A stretch of DNA of 64,000 nt, from assembly GCA_002633025.1 (NCBI GenBank), contig NMRB01000346.1, positions 339,705-403,704 on the forward strand. Reading direction: 5' to 3'. The stretch comes from Notospermus geniculatus. Its lineage: Eukaryota; Nemertea; Pilidiophora; Heteronemertea; Lineidae. The notes below the pieces were generated by a model. It was not told the DNA's origin. It was given only the letters and a program-made list of their open reading frames with translations, and made no database searches. The position numbers and the translations under genes were made by a program. Below, piece by piece: positions 21,225 through 32,729 of the stretch. Positions within the stretch are counted from its first letter, which is position 1, and each line of letters opens with the position of its first letter.

Positions 21225-24200
21225 GTAAGTTCACGTCCTTTGGGTTACTGCGACTTTATTCGTGGCCTTCGCCGACAAACCGGCGATCTGACCATATGTA
21301 AACCGCTGATTGGCTTACTCCTGATAGCAGCGCAGGGAAAAGGGCTTCTGAAAAGCTGATTGGATGAAAATCAAATTACAACCCATTTTTTTCGTTTCAG
21401 AGAAAGAATCCTCATACGTGGACTGTCCTAATATGATAAGTCGGAGAGCATTTCAAAAAAAACAAGCGGGCCGATGCACGCCATTAGATCGGGTCCAAAA
21501 ATGGGAGCACGGCGGGCAGACGTCTCCATCACGGGTCACCATAACCCCGGTGATTAACGCACGGACGCGAGAGCTGGCGAGACCGACCCGACGGCCGGGG
21601 AGGAGGGGGAAGGGTAAGAACAGGGATCGTCAGGATGATGACCTTGAGGTGGGAAGGAGGGACAGGGATCAGGCTGGGACACCAGACACAAGTGAGTGAG
21701 AACCGCAGGGCGTTTCCATCTTCACGAGTTCAGGTCAAGACTCGGCTTCTTCTCCTTTGACCTTCACGCAAGCAAACCACATTCCGTGTTCAACTGATTT
21801 CCCCGGTCCCAAAAATAGCAACCAATCACGGCAAAGCTTGCACCGACCCACGTGCATGACGTGTTCCTGGTAATGACGTTGACCAATCAAAATTTGATGA
21901 AATGACATCATTGATATTTTCTCTTCCATGGACGACGAAGAAACGAGGCTTCTGATTGGGCGCACGAGAAAATCCCAAAGCGTTAAACACGGAATCTGGC
22001 TGCTTGCTGCAGAGTGTAGGAAGAGGTTAGCCGATTTCTACACGATGCATTATGCAGAATGGGCGTTTCTTGTGTCTCACAAGATATGGCATGGATTTGA
22101 TCGCAAATGGTAGATGCCGCCTTAGACTCTATCAATCTCGTCCCTTTGCTGTCTCTGACATTGCAATCAGCGTCCTCTAGTGTCAAGATCTGGGCCCTAT
22201 GGGAAGTTAACTCTCGAATCCCGCTAAAGGCGTCGTCTTCAGCTTCGGCGTGGCGGTTCGTCTCCGAATCGACTGGCCACCAACTTCAATCTGAACCAAG
22301 AAGCATCCCTTTGTACCGGTAATTCTGAGGAACCGAAGAATAGGAACCATAGTTGGTTATCAAGGCTGTTTTTTTCTGCAATCCGACCACTTGCACCTGG
22401 ATTTTATAGGTGCTCGCCGATATCTTAAACTAGAGTCTCGTTGGATCCGTCAAGTTATCTTTCACGAGAGGGTTCCTCCTTATCGTGATGTATGGCGCAT
22501 GGACAGGAATGGGGATGCTACCCGTGTGGGCACATTTATTTGGTGCATGGACAGACCGGTGAAGAATTCCCCTATTAAATGCTGTTTATCCAGAGCACCG
22601 CAACTGGTACAAAAATGCTGTGGGAAGGTGTGGTATTCTCTACAAAAACACACTTTACACACAAGACAGTGGTTTGTATACAGCACGTCGATTTTAAAAT
22701 GTGTTTAGAAGACCGCACACGAGCGAAATTTTTCGACATTTTGTGAAAGTCCAGAGCTCCTGTCATGCTCCAGCCGGGTATGTGAGTAGCCTTAAATGCA
22801 TGCATGAATGCAGGCAGGCAGCGAGCTTGGAGCTTGTTACCGACTGACGTCCAGCAGTAACATGCGTGAACGCGCCAATCAGCGTTCGCTGTTAATCAAA
22901 CCTCGTCCCCGTTCTATGTTAATGACAGGCAAGGACGAGTAGCAAGCGATCCCTGGGAAAGCAACTGCTTCATTGACAACTGAAAAATCTCCCGCACAGT
23001 CAGATCTGCTGCATGAGTAGAGAGCAGACGTGGGATTTCTTCGCACACTTCAAAAATCCCTCACCGTCCGGGGTATGAGAAGTTACATCTGTAAATCTAT
23101 TTGAAAAACTCAAATACGTGATCGGCGTTCTCCTGCTTGGAGCCAAAGTGTCTTCACTTTGTTTTCTTAATCAGAGACGGTGGCTTTCTGCTCTCGGAAG
23201 CATCAAAGATTTCCATTGGCTGGGAATGTTTTGGTGGCAGCTGGCCAGTATCAACTGCCTTTACCTTGATTACAATGGTCTGCAATGTTTACTGACCATT
23301 TACACGGGGAATCTGCCACTTACAACGTTTACCATTCATCATACAACATGTTTCACATGGTAGGCAGGGTTCATTTTGGTCGACGGTGGTTCCGACCCGC
23401 TGTAAGTCAGGCAAACGTACTCTCTAAAACCTCATGTACGGTACAGTCTTGTGTTTGGCTGACTTGAGCAGAAACGTCTAAACTTTCCCTTGAAAGAAGT
23501 TCTGAATACAAAGCCAATTCATTGTCACCGGTTATGGTCAGGATTAGCGACTCTTCTAAAAGGCCTAATCCACTGGGACAGTAGCACCCGGATTTCGTTT
23601 CCAAGAGGGGACTTTTTCCGTGCTGACTGTCATGACTGTGAGTCGTCAGCTCAGTACAAGACTGGCAACTTGTGATCGGTGGAAATCAGGCAGTCTGCGA
23701 TAGTCTTCTGACCTAGTTTATTGCTGTAGAGCCCGGGTGTAGAGCCTTCAAACCCTGTGCGAGTGTACCACATAGATGGCTTAAAATTGAAATTAGAGTA
23801 ATGCGGGCTTTCCCTATCAAACTGTCTCAAAGATCTGAAACTGCCGTTTCTCTTCTCAGTTGTGTTGTCTTTAGATCACGCATGACGTTCCCAAAATCAT
23901 TTCTTTAGGATGAGTCGTAGAGAACCGCCGTTTCGTCGGCAATCGAAAACGCGTCCGCAGCCCTTTCAAAATGTCAAAAAAGAAATCTCTTAAGTGCAGT
24001 CATACGTGAAAATGAGCAGCTTTCCAAGGGATGTTTACTCAATCAAAATTGAAGGCGTGCAACCAAATGATGTTTACTTTTAGTCATGTTCACCTGTTGA
24101 GTAAATCGACCAAAAACGCCTGCATTTTAGCGAAGTCAAACACCTGTTAGAGGCGGTGCTTTCAAAAACTTGGAACCAAGTGAGAAAACGAAACGGAGAC

Positions 24201-24854
24201 GAGTATTTCAAGTTATGCTAACGCAAATGTATCTCGAGTGTTGCTTCACTTTATCTAAAGTTTTCTTATGGAAAGCTCATCTTGGCTCAGTCACTTCATG
24301 TGTGGTACAAGAACACTTTTTATGTGAGGTTGGAGAACCGTTTTAAGTCGAGTCTTGAGCAAGAGAAGGTCGAAATCAAGTATATGACATCCAAAGGGCA
24401 GGGTCTGATTAAGCACACACGTGCGTGCGCTTATTTTAGATGGTTGCTGCCCGAAGCCTTGACTTGCTGACCGACCTTGTCTACGAGAGATCGTCAATTT
24501 CCACACTTTAAATTCTCTCTCATGTTTCGAATATTGTCGGCAAATTAGCCTTTCCATGTACTACACGCCAGTTTTTCTCTTATGATGTGATGCTATATTT
24601 CATGCTTCGATCCCGACCTGATGATATATTCGTTAAAGATAACACTCACAGGTGGCTCATATTTATATCTTTCAGATAAACAAGCCGGGAAGCGCCGCAA
24701 CCCGCAGTACCCCACTCAGAGCCCCGGCGTGGTGGCCATCATCTACGGAAGACGGGAACCAAAAAGGAGCCAGGCGTCGCGATCCTCTGAACAGACGATA
24801 GCAACCGTACTAACCATCTCATCATTGGTTTTGTGCTACTGTAGAGGATTTTGA
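21039..24854 (+). CDS. Duplicated gene, copy B: 3' exons with intact hydrophobic C-terminus (possible GPI anchor)
   Basis: The exons 21039-21224, 21401-21691 and 24676-24854 join in phase 1 and encode the last 218 residues of a protein. The order is a cysteine-containing module resembling NTR or NtA-type OB folds, a basic and acidic linker (RPTRRPGRRGKGKNRDRQDD), then NKQAGKRRNPQYPTQ, SPGVVAIIYGRREPKR and a terminal TIATVLTISSLVLCYCRGF before TGA. A short hydrophobic terminus with almost no tail and small residues just before it (RSSEQ) is what a GPI-attachment signal looks like; a short transmembrane segment is the alternative. The N-terminus and signal peptide were not found. A poly(A) signal candidate lies at 25546. 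The family name is uncertain. Confidence 0.65.
21401..21691 (+). CDS. Copy B exon b, basic charged linker
   Basis: It is 291 bases, phase 1-1, and identical in encoded protein to copy A exon b. The preceding intron is 7 bases shorter than in A (a tgtacaa word is missing), which shows that the near-identical block does carry some differences. Confidence 0.65.
21692..24675. other. Copy B intron between exon b and the last exon
   Basis: It is about 3.0 kb and lacks both insertions found in copy A. At about 24058-24115 it holds some 55 bases not found in A (tttagtcatgttcacctg region). No exon was recognised. Confidence 0.5.
24676..24854 (+). CDS. Copy B last exon with hydrophobic tail and stop
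   Basis: The acceptor is atatctttcag. The exon reads NKQAGKRRNPQY to IIYGRREPKRSQASRSS, then the hydrophobic end and TGA. It continues past 24752, where the duplicated block ends, so only copy B has this terminus. Confidence 0.65.
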
Positions 24855-25601
24855 ACGATCTTATAAAAAAAAGCTTGATTTATACGAAAGAAATGTCAAA
24901 GACGGCAGACGACGTTAAAACCGGAAGTAGTTCACGCTCTGCATCCGGGTATTTTGGCGGCCATGTTTATTCGTCGTCTGCCCTCTCACATGAAGAAAGA
25001 ATTATGTGATAAGGGGGCACGTCAGTAACATACATACATGTACCATAGAAAAACACAATTATAATGTGAAAAATTATGCAACAATACACTTCGCAGCGAT
25101 TTGATTGAAAAAAGGCTTTGAAGTCGAGGTAGTGTGACCGATAACCTAAAAGGTGTTGGGGGGGATTTCGAATTGAAACAAGATTCTAGAAGCACAGAAA
25201 TACACGTGTCCTAAAACACAGCCATATCTCGGCTCAAGGCAAACTTGGCTTGACGAATAACAGAGAGGCGGCGAAGATGGGGTTATTGGCAAGTCGACTA
25301 ATGCCTCCCGTCATTTTGTAAGCCCATGCGATAGACGTAAGGGCGAGGAAGATCTGGCAGTTCCGAGGGCCAGGTACGGAAGATCGGGAACCTTCCAAAT
25401 CTTGAGCCCTGATGGATCAACTCTAAAATGTGCGGTGGGGAATATCTGCGCAGACTTTTTGGCCTGCAAATGTTTCCTTTTCATTTTGTTACAGATATTT
25501 TGTGTAAACATGCACCTGTATCAAAGAGTTAGATAGTCCATTGTAAATAAACAACGTAGACAATGTAAATATGTTTGAGGGGTAGGTTTTACAACGTCAG
25601 C
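24855..25601. other. 3' flank of the duplicated gene
   Basis: No gene is seen. An inverted pair ggcagacgacg (24904-24914) and cgtcgtctgcc (24972-24982) brackets a GC-rich segment containing gcggccatgtt. The region probably includes the 3' untranslated region up to the poly(A) signal candidate at 25546. Confidence 0.4.
25546..25551 (+). terminator. Candidate poly(A) signal AATAAA
   Basis: This is a canonical AATAAA about 690 bases after the copy B stop codon, with a GT-rich stretch (atgtttgaggggtaggtttt) shortly downstream. It is not proven to be used. Confidence 0.3.
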
Positions 25602-26520
25602 CATGTTCCATCACTCATCACGAACGCGTGTGGTTTGTTCTTTGCGTACTGTACATTGTAACCCGTGGGATTTGCCTCTGGTAAAAGGGGGAAACGTTGG
25701 TTTGAGGCCAACGCCACTGAATATTGAGTGTACTCTGCGGTGAAGCCTCGGTCATTTCAGGACGTCACCGCCGGTATCCTATCGATCTGGCAAATCAAGG
25801 GCATCTGCTTCGTCTGCCTTAGTTGGAGTGGGATGTCACGGCTCAAGAAGCAGCAAGGGCGACCCCAGATTCTAAAGTTAGTGATTTGTACACGAAGGGA
25901 TATCTTGCGTAACGTAGGCACGTACGATGCTTCAGCCGCAGTGGCTATTAGCCAACATTGGGCTCAGTCCCGACAACCGACACTGACAGAAGCATAATAT
26001 ACAAAGTCATGTAGATGTAGGCCTATCATAAAACGACAGCCTTTTGCAGTGTTCTTGAAGAATACTGTCCCTTAACGCTGAACATAGACGCCGTAGCTAT
26101 AGACACTCTGTAGGCCTAAATGATGTATCATTTCGTGTTTATCATCAATTCTCAATTTTGACCTTGGATCAATCTAGTTTCGGGAGAAAGCAACCGATTG
26201 AAGTCAGAATGAGAAATCTTACTCATCAATTTTGGTAACTTGAAGTCATGATTTGCGTCATAGTTTGTACATACGAAGCGGAATAAAATCTTTCCACTAT
26301 AAATGAACGTTCTCATTAAGTTTTTGCTTGATTCCTGGAAGCGTACCCCAGTTAGCATCAGGTGATTAAAGCCACAACAGTGTTTCCCGCCGGTTTGCGG
26401 TTTTCAAAGGCATTGGGATAATTAACACGGAAGATACTTGCCAAACCATTGAAGGACTCCATACCCTTGAAAACCGCACCGCTCACCGCAAAAGGCGGCG
26501 GAAATCTATTAGGCTACCCC
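25602..26520. repeat. Direct repeat unit 1, about 0.92 kb
   Basis: It begins catgttccatcactcatc and is repeated at 26915-27838 with a few percent difference and small indels. It contains an internal inverted pair (gcggttttcaaagg against cccttgaaaaccgc). No protein is recognised. Confidence 0.9.
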
Positions 26521-26913
26521 TCTCAGATCTGGTCAATGGATCATCAGCCCATTGGAGTGTCACTCCTCTCCGATCTGGTCAGTGGCTCATCGGTGGTGAG
26601 TATCACTTGTCTCAGATCTGGTTAAAGGATCATCGGCCCAGTGGTTATTTTGAGTGTCACTCGGCCTCTCAGACCTGGTCAGAACCACCAGCTCAATCGG
26701 AGTACCACTCATCTCAGGATCTGGTCAATGGATCACCGGCCCATTTGGAGTATCACCCCTCCCAGCAGTCTGGTCAATGGATCACCGGCCCATTTGGAGT
26801 ATCACCCCTCCCAGCAGTCTGGTCAATGGATCATCGGCCCATTTGGAGTATCACCCCTCCCAGCAGTCTGGTCAATGGATCATCGGCCCATTTGGAGTAT
26901 CACCCCTCTCAGA
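26521..26913. repeat. Minisatellite 1, 49-bp core unit
   Basis: Units share ctggtcaatggatcatcggc followed by ccatttggagtatcac and ccct. The best-preserved units repeat at exactly 49 bp. All three plus frames stay open because the unit has no stop codon in any frame, so the long open frames here are an artefact of composition and not genes. The array ends at an n (26914). Confidence 0.9.
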
Positions 26914-26914
26914 N

Positions 26915-27838
26915 CATGTTCCATCACTCATCACGAACGCGTGTGGTTTGTTCTTTGCGTACTGTACATCGATTGTAACCCGTGGATTTGCCTCTGGTAA
27001 AAGGGGAAAACATTTGGTTTGAGGCCAATACCACTGAATATTGAGTGTACGCTGCCTACTCTTGCGGTGAAGCCTCGGTCATTTCAGGACGTCACCGCCG
27101 GATATCCTATCGATCTGGCAAATCAAGGCGCGGCTGCTTCGTTGCCTTAATGGGAGTGGGATGTCACGGCTTAAGAAGCAGCAAGGGCCACCCAGATTTT
27201 ACAGTTTGTGTTTTTGTACACGAGGTGATATCTTGAGTTACATGTAATACTACTGCACGTACGATGCCTGAGCAGTTGATGCCGCAGTGGCCAACATTGG
27301 GCAAATTCCCGACAACCCATAGAAGCATGCTATATCATAAAACGACAGCCTTTTGCAGTGTTCTTGAAGAATACTGTCCCTTAACGCTGAACATAGACAC
27401 CGTAGCTATAGATACTGTAGGCCTAAATGATGTATCATTTCGTGTTTATCATCAATTCTCAATTTTGACCTTGGATCAATCTAGTTTCGGGAGAAAGCAA
27501 CCGATTGAAGTCAGAATGAGAAATCTTACTCATCAATTTTGGTAACTTGAAGTCATAATTTGCGTCATACAATGTAGTTTGTACATACGAAGCGGAATAA
27601 AATCTTTCCACTATAAATGAACTTTCTCATTAAGTTTTTTGCTTGATTCCTGGAAGCGTACCCCAGTTGTAGCATCAGGTGATAAAAGCCACAACAGTGT
27701 TTCCCGCCGGTTTGCGGTTTTCAAAGGCATTGGGATGATTAACACGGAAGATACTTGCCAAACCACTGAAGGACTCCATACCCTTGAAAACCGCACCGCT
27801 CACCGCAAAAGACGGCGGAAATCGCTGACGAGTTACCT
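26915..27838. repeat. Direct repeat unit 2, about 0.92 kb
   Basis: This is the second copy of 25602-26520, starting at the same catgttccatc word immediately after the n at 26914. It has insertions relative to unit 1 (for example cgat at about 26970) and shares the same terminal inverted pair. Confidence 0.9.
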
Positions 27839-28290
27839 CTCTCAGATCTGGTCAATGGATCATCATTGGAGTGTCACTCCTCTCAGACCTGGTCAATTGA
27901 TCACCAGTGCTTTGAGTATCACTTTTCTCAGATCTGGTTAAAGGATCATCGGCCCAGTGGTTATTTTGAGTGTCTCTCCTCTCAGATCTGGTCAGAACCA
28001 CCAGCCCAATCGGAGTACCACTCATCTCAGATCTGGTCAATGGATCATCATCGATCTGCCCATTTGGCGTATCANTCAGATCTGGTCAATGGATCATCGG
28101 CCCATTTGGAGTGTCACTAATCTCAGATCTGGTCAATGGATCATCGGCCCATTTGGAGTATCATTCCTCTCAGACCTGGTCAATGGATCATCAGCCCATT
28201 TGGAGAGTGTCAATCCTCTTAGATCTGATCAATGGATCATCAGCCCATGGTTATTCGGGAAGTCACTCCATTTATATCTGGTCAATCTTG
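27839..28290. repeat. Minisatellite 2, same family as minisatellite 1
   Basis: Units are of the ctcagatctggtcaatggat type with variable spacing and are more degenerate than in minisatellite 1. The n at 28075 lies inside it, so the true length is unknown. Confidence 0.85.
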
Positions 28291-31200
28291 GAGAAATTAT
28301 TCTCCAAGGATCAATGGCAGCTACCTTGGTTTCTACAGCTTCCAATGATTCTGACAGTACGCTCTGATGGCGATGAGCAAGAACCTATCCTGCCAACAAC
28401 GGGAAGCACACAGCCACAAGATTTTAAGTAACTATCCACAATTTTATTTCATACAACCTGTAAAAGCCCATTATCATATCATACAAATGATTACAAATAA
28501 ATATCATTACATTTAGCCATTTGTCCACACGTCTTGCCCCTCCACATACAATTCACGAACGATGCAACATGTTTAACGAAATTACTCTGTATTTTAACAC
28601 CACCATTCTACTGGCATCCACGACCGAAGGGACTTTTGGGGGATTTCACAAGGTTCATCACAGTGACAACAGATGGAGCTGACACTTTCCGAAAGTGGTC
28701 TATTTACTGAGTGCCATCTGGTATTTCAATGATGAACCAATATGCAGCCCTTAAATCAACATGCCAATAGCCCCTTTAAGAATGCTTTCCACATTGTGGA
28801 AAGTACAGTTTTACAACATTTAACCCCTTCCTCCCCATCCCCAACCCAAAAGAAGACATCTGTCCAACAAAGATGAACTTGCAACAAATGCATAATGGAG
28901 TATTTTGTTAGATTAGAATGTTGACACTGTTAGCCAAATTCTATACTTTTCCCCCAAAGAATGGAAAATATTGCAGACTAAACCTATTCTACCACAGACT
29001 TTCCATTGAATTCTGTGCTGTGTACAAATAAACAAGCTGTTGGATCAGAATCGGAACTAGGGGCTGCAAACTAGAGCCAAGCCCCTTATGAACACAAAGC
29101 AAGCCAATATATTATAGCACCAATGTTAACTAACTGAAATTGATCTCATTTGAAAAAAAAATGTTAAAAAGACAAAAAATACAAGTGAGATTCAGTAACT
29201 GCCATTTGATCACTCCTAATATAAAACATTACTGCTTCCTAAACTAAATGTAGCCTACTTTCTCAAATGTCCCTTCTCTGTATTGTCATGGTTGCTGTAA
29301 TCCCTGAAAATAGGGCAGAATAGGCATACCATGGCAGTGATGTCCGCAATGGAATGCTCCACTGCTGGATGGTGTCAATATATTATGCATCAGACAAGTT
29401 AGATATTTGTCAGCAAATGTTACGAAATGGTCTCAGTTTGGAGAAGATGCCACAATTACGATCACAATGCATCAAGGACATCCACCAAACCTAAATGATG
29501 GGTGTTTTCGTTGAGCAATATCCTGATTGAATTGGGAAAGAAAGATCAAGACCTGAGGATCTCGTTCTTTGCAGCACACCATTTCTTTCACCACCAGGTC
29601 TATCAGAGCAGCACATCAGTATCAAAGTATGTTTATTTATAATGCCAACACATCTCCAAGGGTTTATAAACTGACATTGAAAGGTTACTGTAAATTCAGT
29701 GGTTTGGGATGTTGCCACATCCTTTACGTTATGCCGAAGTTTACAAACGTAAGTGGGATTCTGACCACAATGTATTCCACTGAAAATCGAACCAAGTCAC
29801 CGAGTTGATTTAACAAATCCTAGAATTTGTTCAGATTCTCTGTGAACAGGGCTTTCTTTGCAGAGAAAGCAAAGAATGGTCCTGTGCATGTGAGGGAGGG
29901 GTCATGGGAGAGAAATTTACTCTGGGTTGGAATGGGAGACAGCCCACCCTCCCCTGCAGGGGTCACATTACCTCGCCCTCTTCATCGACTCACACAACTG
30001 CAAGCGAGACTAAAGCCCTGCTATGGGAGAATGAAATGGCCCGAAGTGCTGCCGTCACCCCTCACCTATGCAGAGCCTGTCAGACATGGGCACATTGGTT
30101 CCAAACACCAACAATTAAATTCTGAGTTGACATACCGGTATTCATTTGACAAGGTCATTATGCAGGCTTTCTGCATTGCAAATCATCCAATACAACAGTG
30201 CAACTTTGGCTTTAGACTGCTGGACACACACAACAGAATCTTGGCAACATTATCTGGCTAGGAGAGTCAGCAACACAGGTGTTCTTTACCAATTGTTATC
30301 ATGTTTAAGAGGAAGCCTATCCATACCAGATAAAAAACAGCCAACTCAATTAATTTTGCTACGGACAGGTCTCACGAGATTCATATCAATGATTAGTGAC
30401 TATGCCCTGTTGCAGAATCCTTGCAGTGCCTCTAACCTTAGTGACTATAACTTGTTTCAAATCACCATGGTACCTCGAACCCATCATACTTCAGGTGGGT
30501 TGAATTTGTATGTATGGTTCGTTTCTAAGTTACAGCTCTTTCTTTCTCAGGTTTCACTACTTTAGCTAAAAGTATTGCTTCAATTTGGTACCCCAGTGAT
30601 AGAAATTGAAAATTTAAGCCAAGAATTGCTACGGGAAACAAGTCCACTGTTTTACACCTGTACTCTGCCCTAATTAGCAGCAATCTTGGCAAATTCCACC
30701 GAGTTAATTAGGCAGAGCAGAAAGCCAGGTGACTTTCCTTTCAAAGGTGAACACTTTGTCAGAATCTCATGTTCAGTTTGCCAGAATTACACACAGATGA
30801 ACTTTTACACTGAAAACAACATACCTATGTTCAAGGTGTATCAGCCAAGTAAGGATGGAATGCAATCCAAATACAGTTAGTTTTTTGTAAACTGAACTTG
30901 AAAAGTTCTCTCTCGATTCGGCCATGCACTTAGTGACTAACCCCTTAATATTTGGATGGAGAAGTTTTCTAAACAAGCTTGAACGTGATGAAATTTGTGA
31001 AATACAAGATTCACCAGTCATAATGGGCTTCAAGAAAAATAAACTGATGAATTTTTCATTTCATGAAGAAGTTCAAATTACACGACAATCTGAAACTGCT
31101 CTTGTGAACTTGAAATATTGGTGATTCACATTTCTGGATCATGAAGTACTGCAAATGAAGAGTTCAGGAATTTTTCTGAAGAACTGGCCAAAAATTAGTC

Positions 31201-31828
31201 TTAATCCAGATAAATACGTAAGAAAGCAGACTGGCAGACAGAGTTAATCCAGGAAGGCCTGGGATTTGTTGGAACCGACAGGCTTGTAATTCTCCTAGGC
31301 ATCAAAATCTTTATCGACACTTGCATAAAAATATACTCTTCATACCAACCTTCTCTTCATACCAACCTTCTTTAGAAGTACATGTAGTGTCTACCTGATG
31401 CAACTACAGTACCGAACAGTTTGACAAAAGTTCATGTTCAGATGTGTGGGCCTACACAGTATGAACCACCAATTCAAACAGCAACTGTTACGGAAGTAAT
31501 ATAGAGGCGAGGTGGAAGAGGCCACTGACCAATATGACCAAGTTATTTTTTCATCCAATAGGTGCCTCTCCTCCACCTCTATCAAATATCTCATCCAGCC
31601 CCTCCCATATCTATCAACAATTCCTCCCACACAAGACAAGACAACAGACGGCTACTGGTGAGTTTCACAAAGAAATGAGCAATAAGGCGTACGAGAACTT
31701 ACTTCTCGTCACTGTACCTTTAAAAGAACTTTAATCTTTACATGATTTATTGCACAACGCCCAAGGCACGGATGCCTTTAAATCAAAATCACAGGTACTG
31801 TATCAAAAAACAAACAGTTTATGTCTTA
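28291..31828. other. No gene recognised; CTTNBP2 3' flank
   Basis: This is AT-rich single-copy sequence between two convergent genes. Open frames up to 144 codons (29827-30261) have no domain or splice support. A minus-strand AATAAA (plus-strand tttatt at 28442-28447) could mark a distal end of a long CTTNBP2 3' untranslated region, but a nearer signal exists at 31746. Confidence 0.4.
31746..31751 (-). terminator. Candidate poly(A) signal for CTTNBP2
   Basis: AATAAA on the minus strand lies about 78 bases after the stop codon. This is the closest canonical signal; use of a more distal one cannot be excluded. Confidence 0.4.
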
Positions 31829-32729
31829 TTAAGAGTTATGTTTCACAGAGGAGGTCCTCTTCGGGACACGAGGGCGAAATTTAAACTTTGAATGACTGGT
31901 AATCGTTGAACGCTGCTTTGAACGTTTAGTAGGCGAGGTTCCAGAGGGTGGTGAACGTTCACGGGTGAGGGTTGGACTGGTGACACTACTGTCCGTCACG
32001 GCTATCGTTGGAATGGACGCCGTCCCATTTGGTGTGCTCCCTATCTGTGGCTGGAACTTTGGAATTTGGCTTCTGCTAACACCGAATGTCACGTGTTGCT
32101 CGCTCCTCGTATTCGACTTGGGAGATCTGAAACTGAGGCTGGAGAAGAACCGTCTACTTTGACTAGAATTCTGTAACCTCCAAGGGTCACTACTTGCTCC
32201 ACTGCTGCCAGAGTTCTCTGATATTGCACTGTTTTCATGGTTCTGTTTCATCTCCAAACTATCAGTTTTTCTTGAAACTTTATTTGCTTGTCTGCCGACA
32301 TCCAACACCGGTCTTGCAAACAACTCGCGATTATCTGAAACTTGACCTGATAACCCACTGCTGCCATCTTCAGTCGCACTGCTGAATGAAGTTTCACTTG
32401 CTGTATTACCATTAGAATCACCATTCAAAGTGCTGCCCCCTGGAAAATGGAAATCAAACTCGGCAGGCAACGTCAAAGTGTTTCTTCTCTGAAGCTTAAT
32501 TCCCTCAGGTTTTTGTTCCATTTCATGAACTTGCATGCCAGCAGCTGGTAGTTCCTTCTCTCTTGAATTGCTTGACGGATGATGATGTTTTGGCTTGGCT
32601 GGGTTCGGTGATCGGTCCCACATCAATTCCATGGCATCATTCTGAAGATATTCCTCCCGCGGTAACCTCAAGACAAAGGTACGATCTGCTGACCCTGACC
32701 TTGACCTTGTCCACGTTTTATATAGCCGT
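31829..32729 (-). CDS. CTTNBP2: CTTNBP2 exon 18, serine-rich tail and stop (residues 1374-1673)
   Basis: 901 bases from acceptor attctttcag to TAA at 31829-31831. The tail is rich in Ser, Thr, Pro and basic residues (SRRFFSSLSFRSPKSN, RSKQRSTITSHSKFKFRPRV) and ends SSVKHNS. It is likely disordered; the basic end could contact microtubules or acidic partners (inference). Confidence 0.92.

Larger units (their letters stand above)
13330..24752. repeat. Tandem duplication unit B, about 11.4 kb
   Basis: This is the second copy of the block at 448-13328. Relative to A it has three extra foldback elements (15987-16103, 16140-16299, 17528-17770), lacks the two A-specific insertions, and lacks the sequence corresponding to about 6371-7053, where a single n stands at 19690. 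From 19691 to about 22370 it matches A almost base for base. Its right end continues into the intact last exon and unique sequence. Confidence 0.95.

Noticed and set aside
26607-27022. Three overlapping frames of about 120 codons with a repeating tripeptide-like pattern
   Set aside because: The 49-bp minisatellite unit lacks stops in every frame, so open frames in all three phases are expected by composition.
28339-28431. Candidate terminal exon after gtttctacag (LPMILTVRSDGDEQEP, stop TAA)
   Set aside because: The acceptor and C-terminus look plausible, but no upstream exon could be found, and another frame also ends nearby (TASNDSDSTL).
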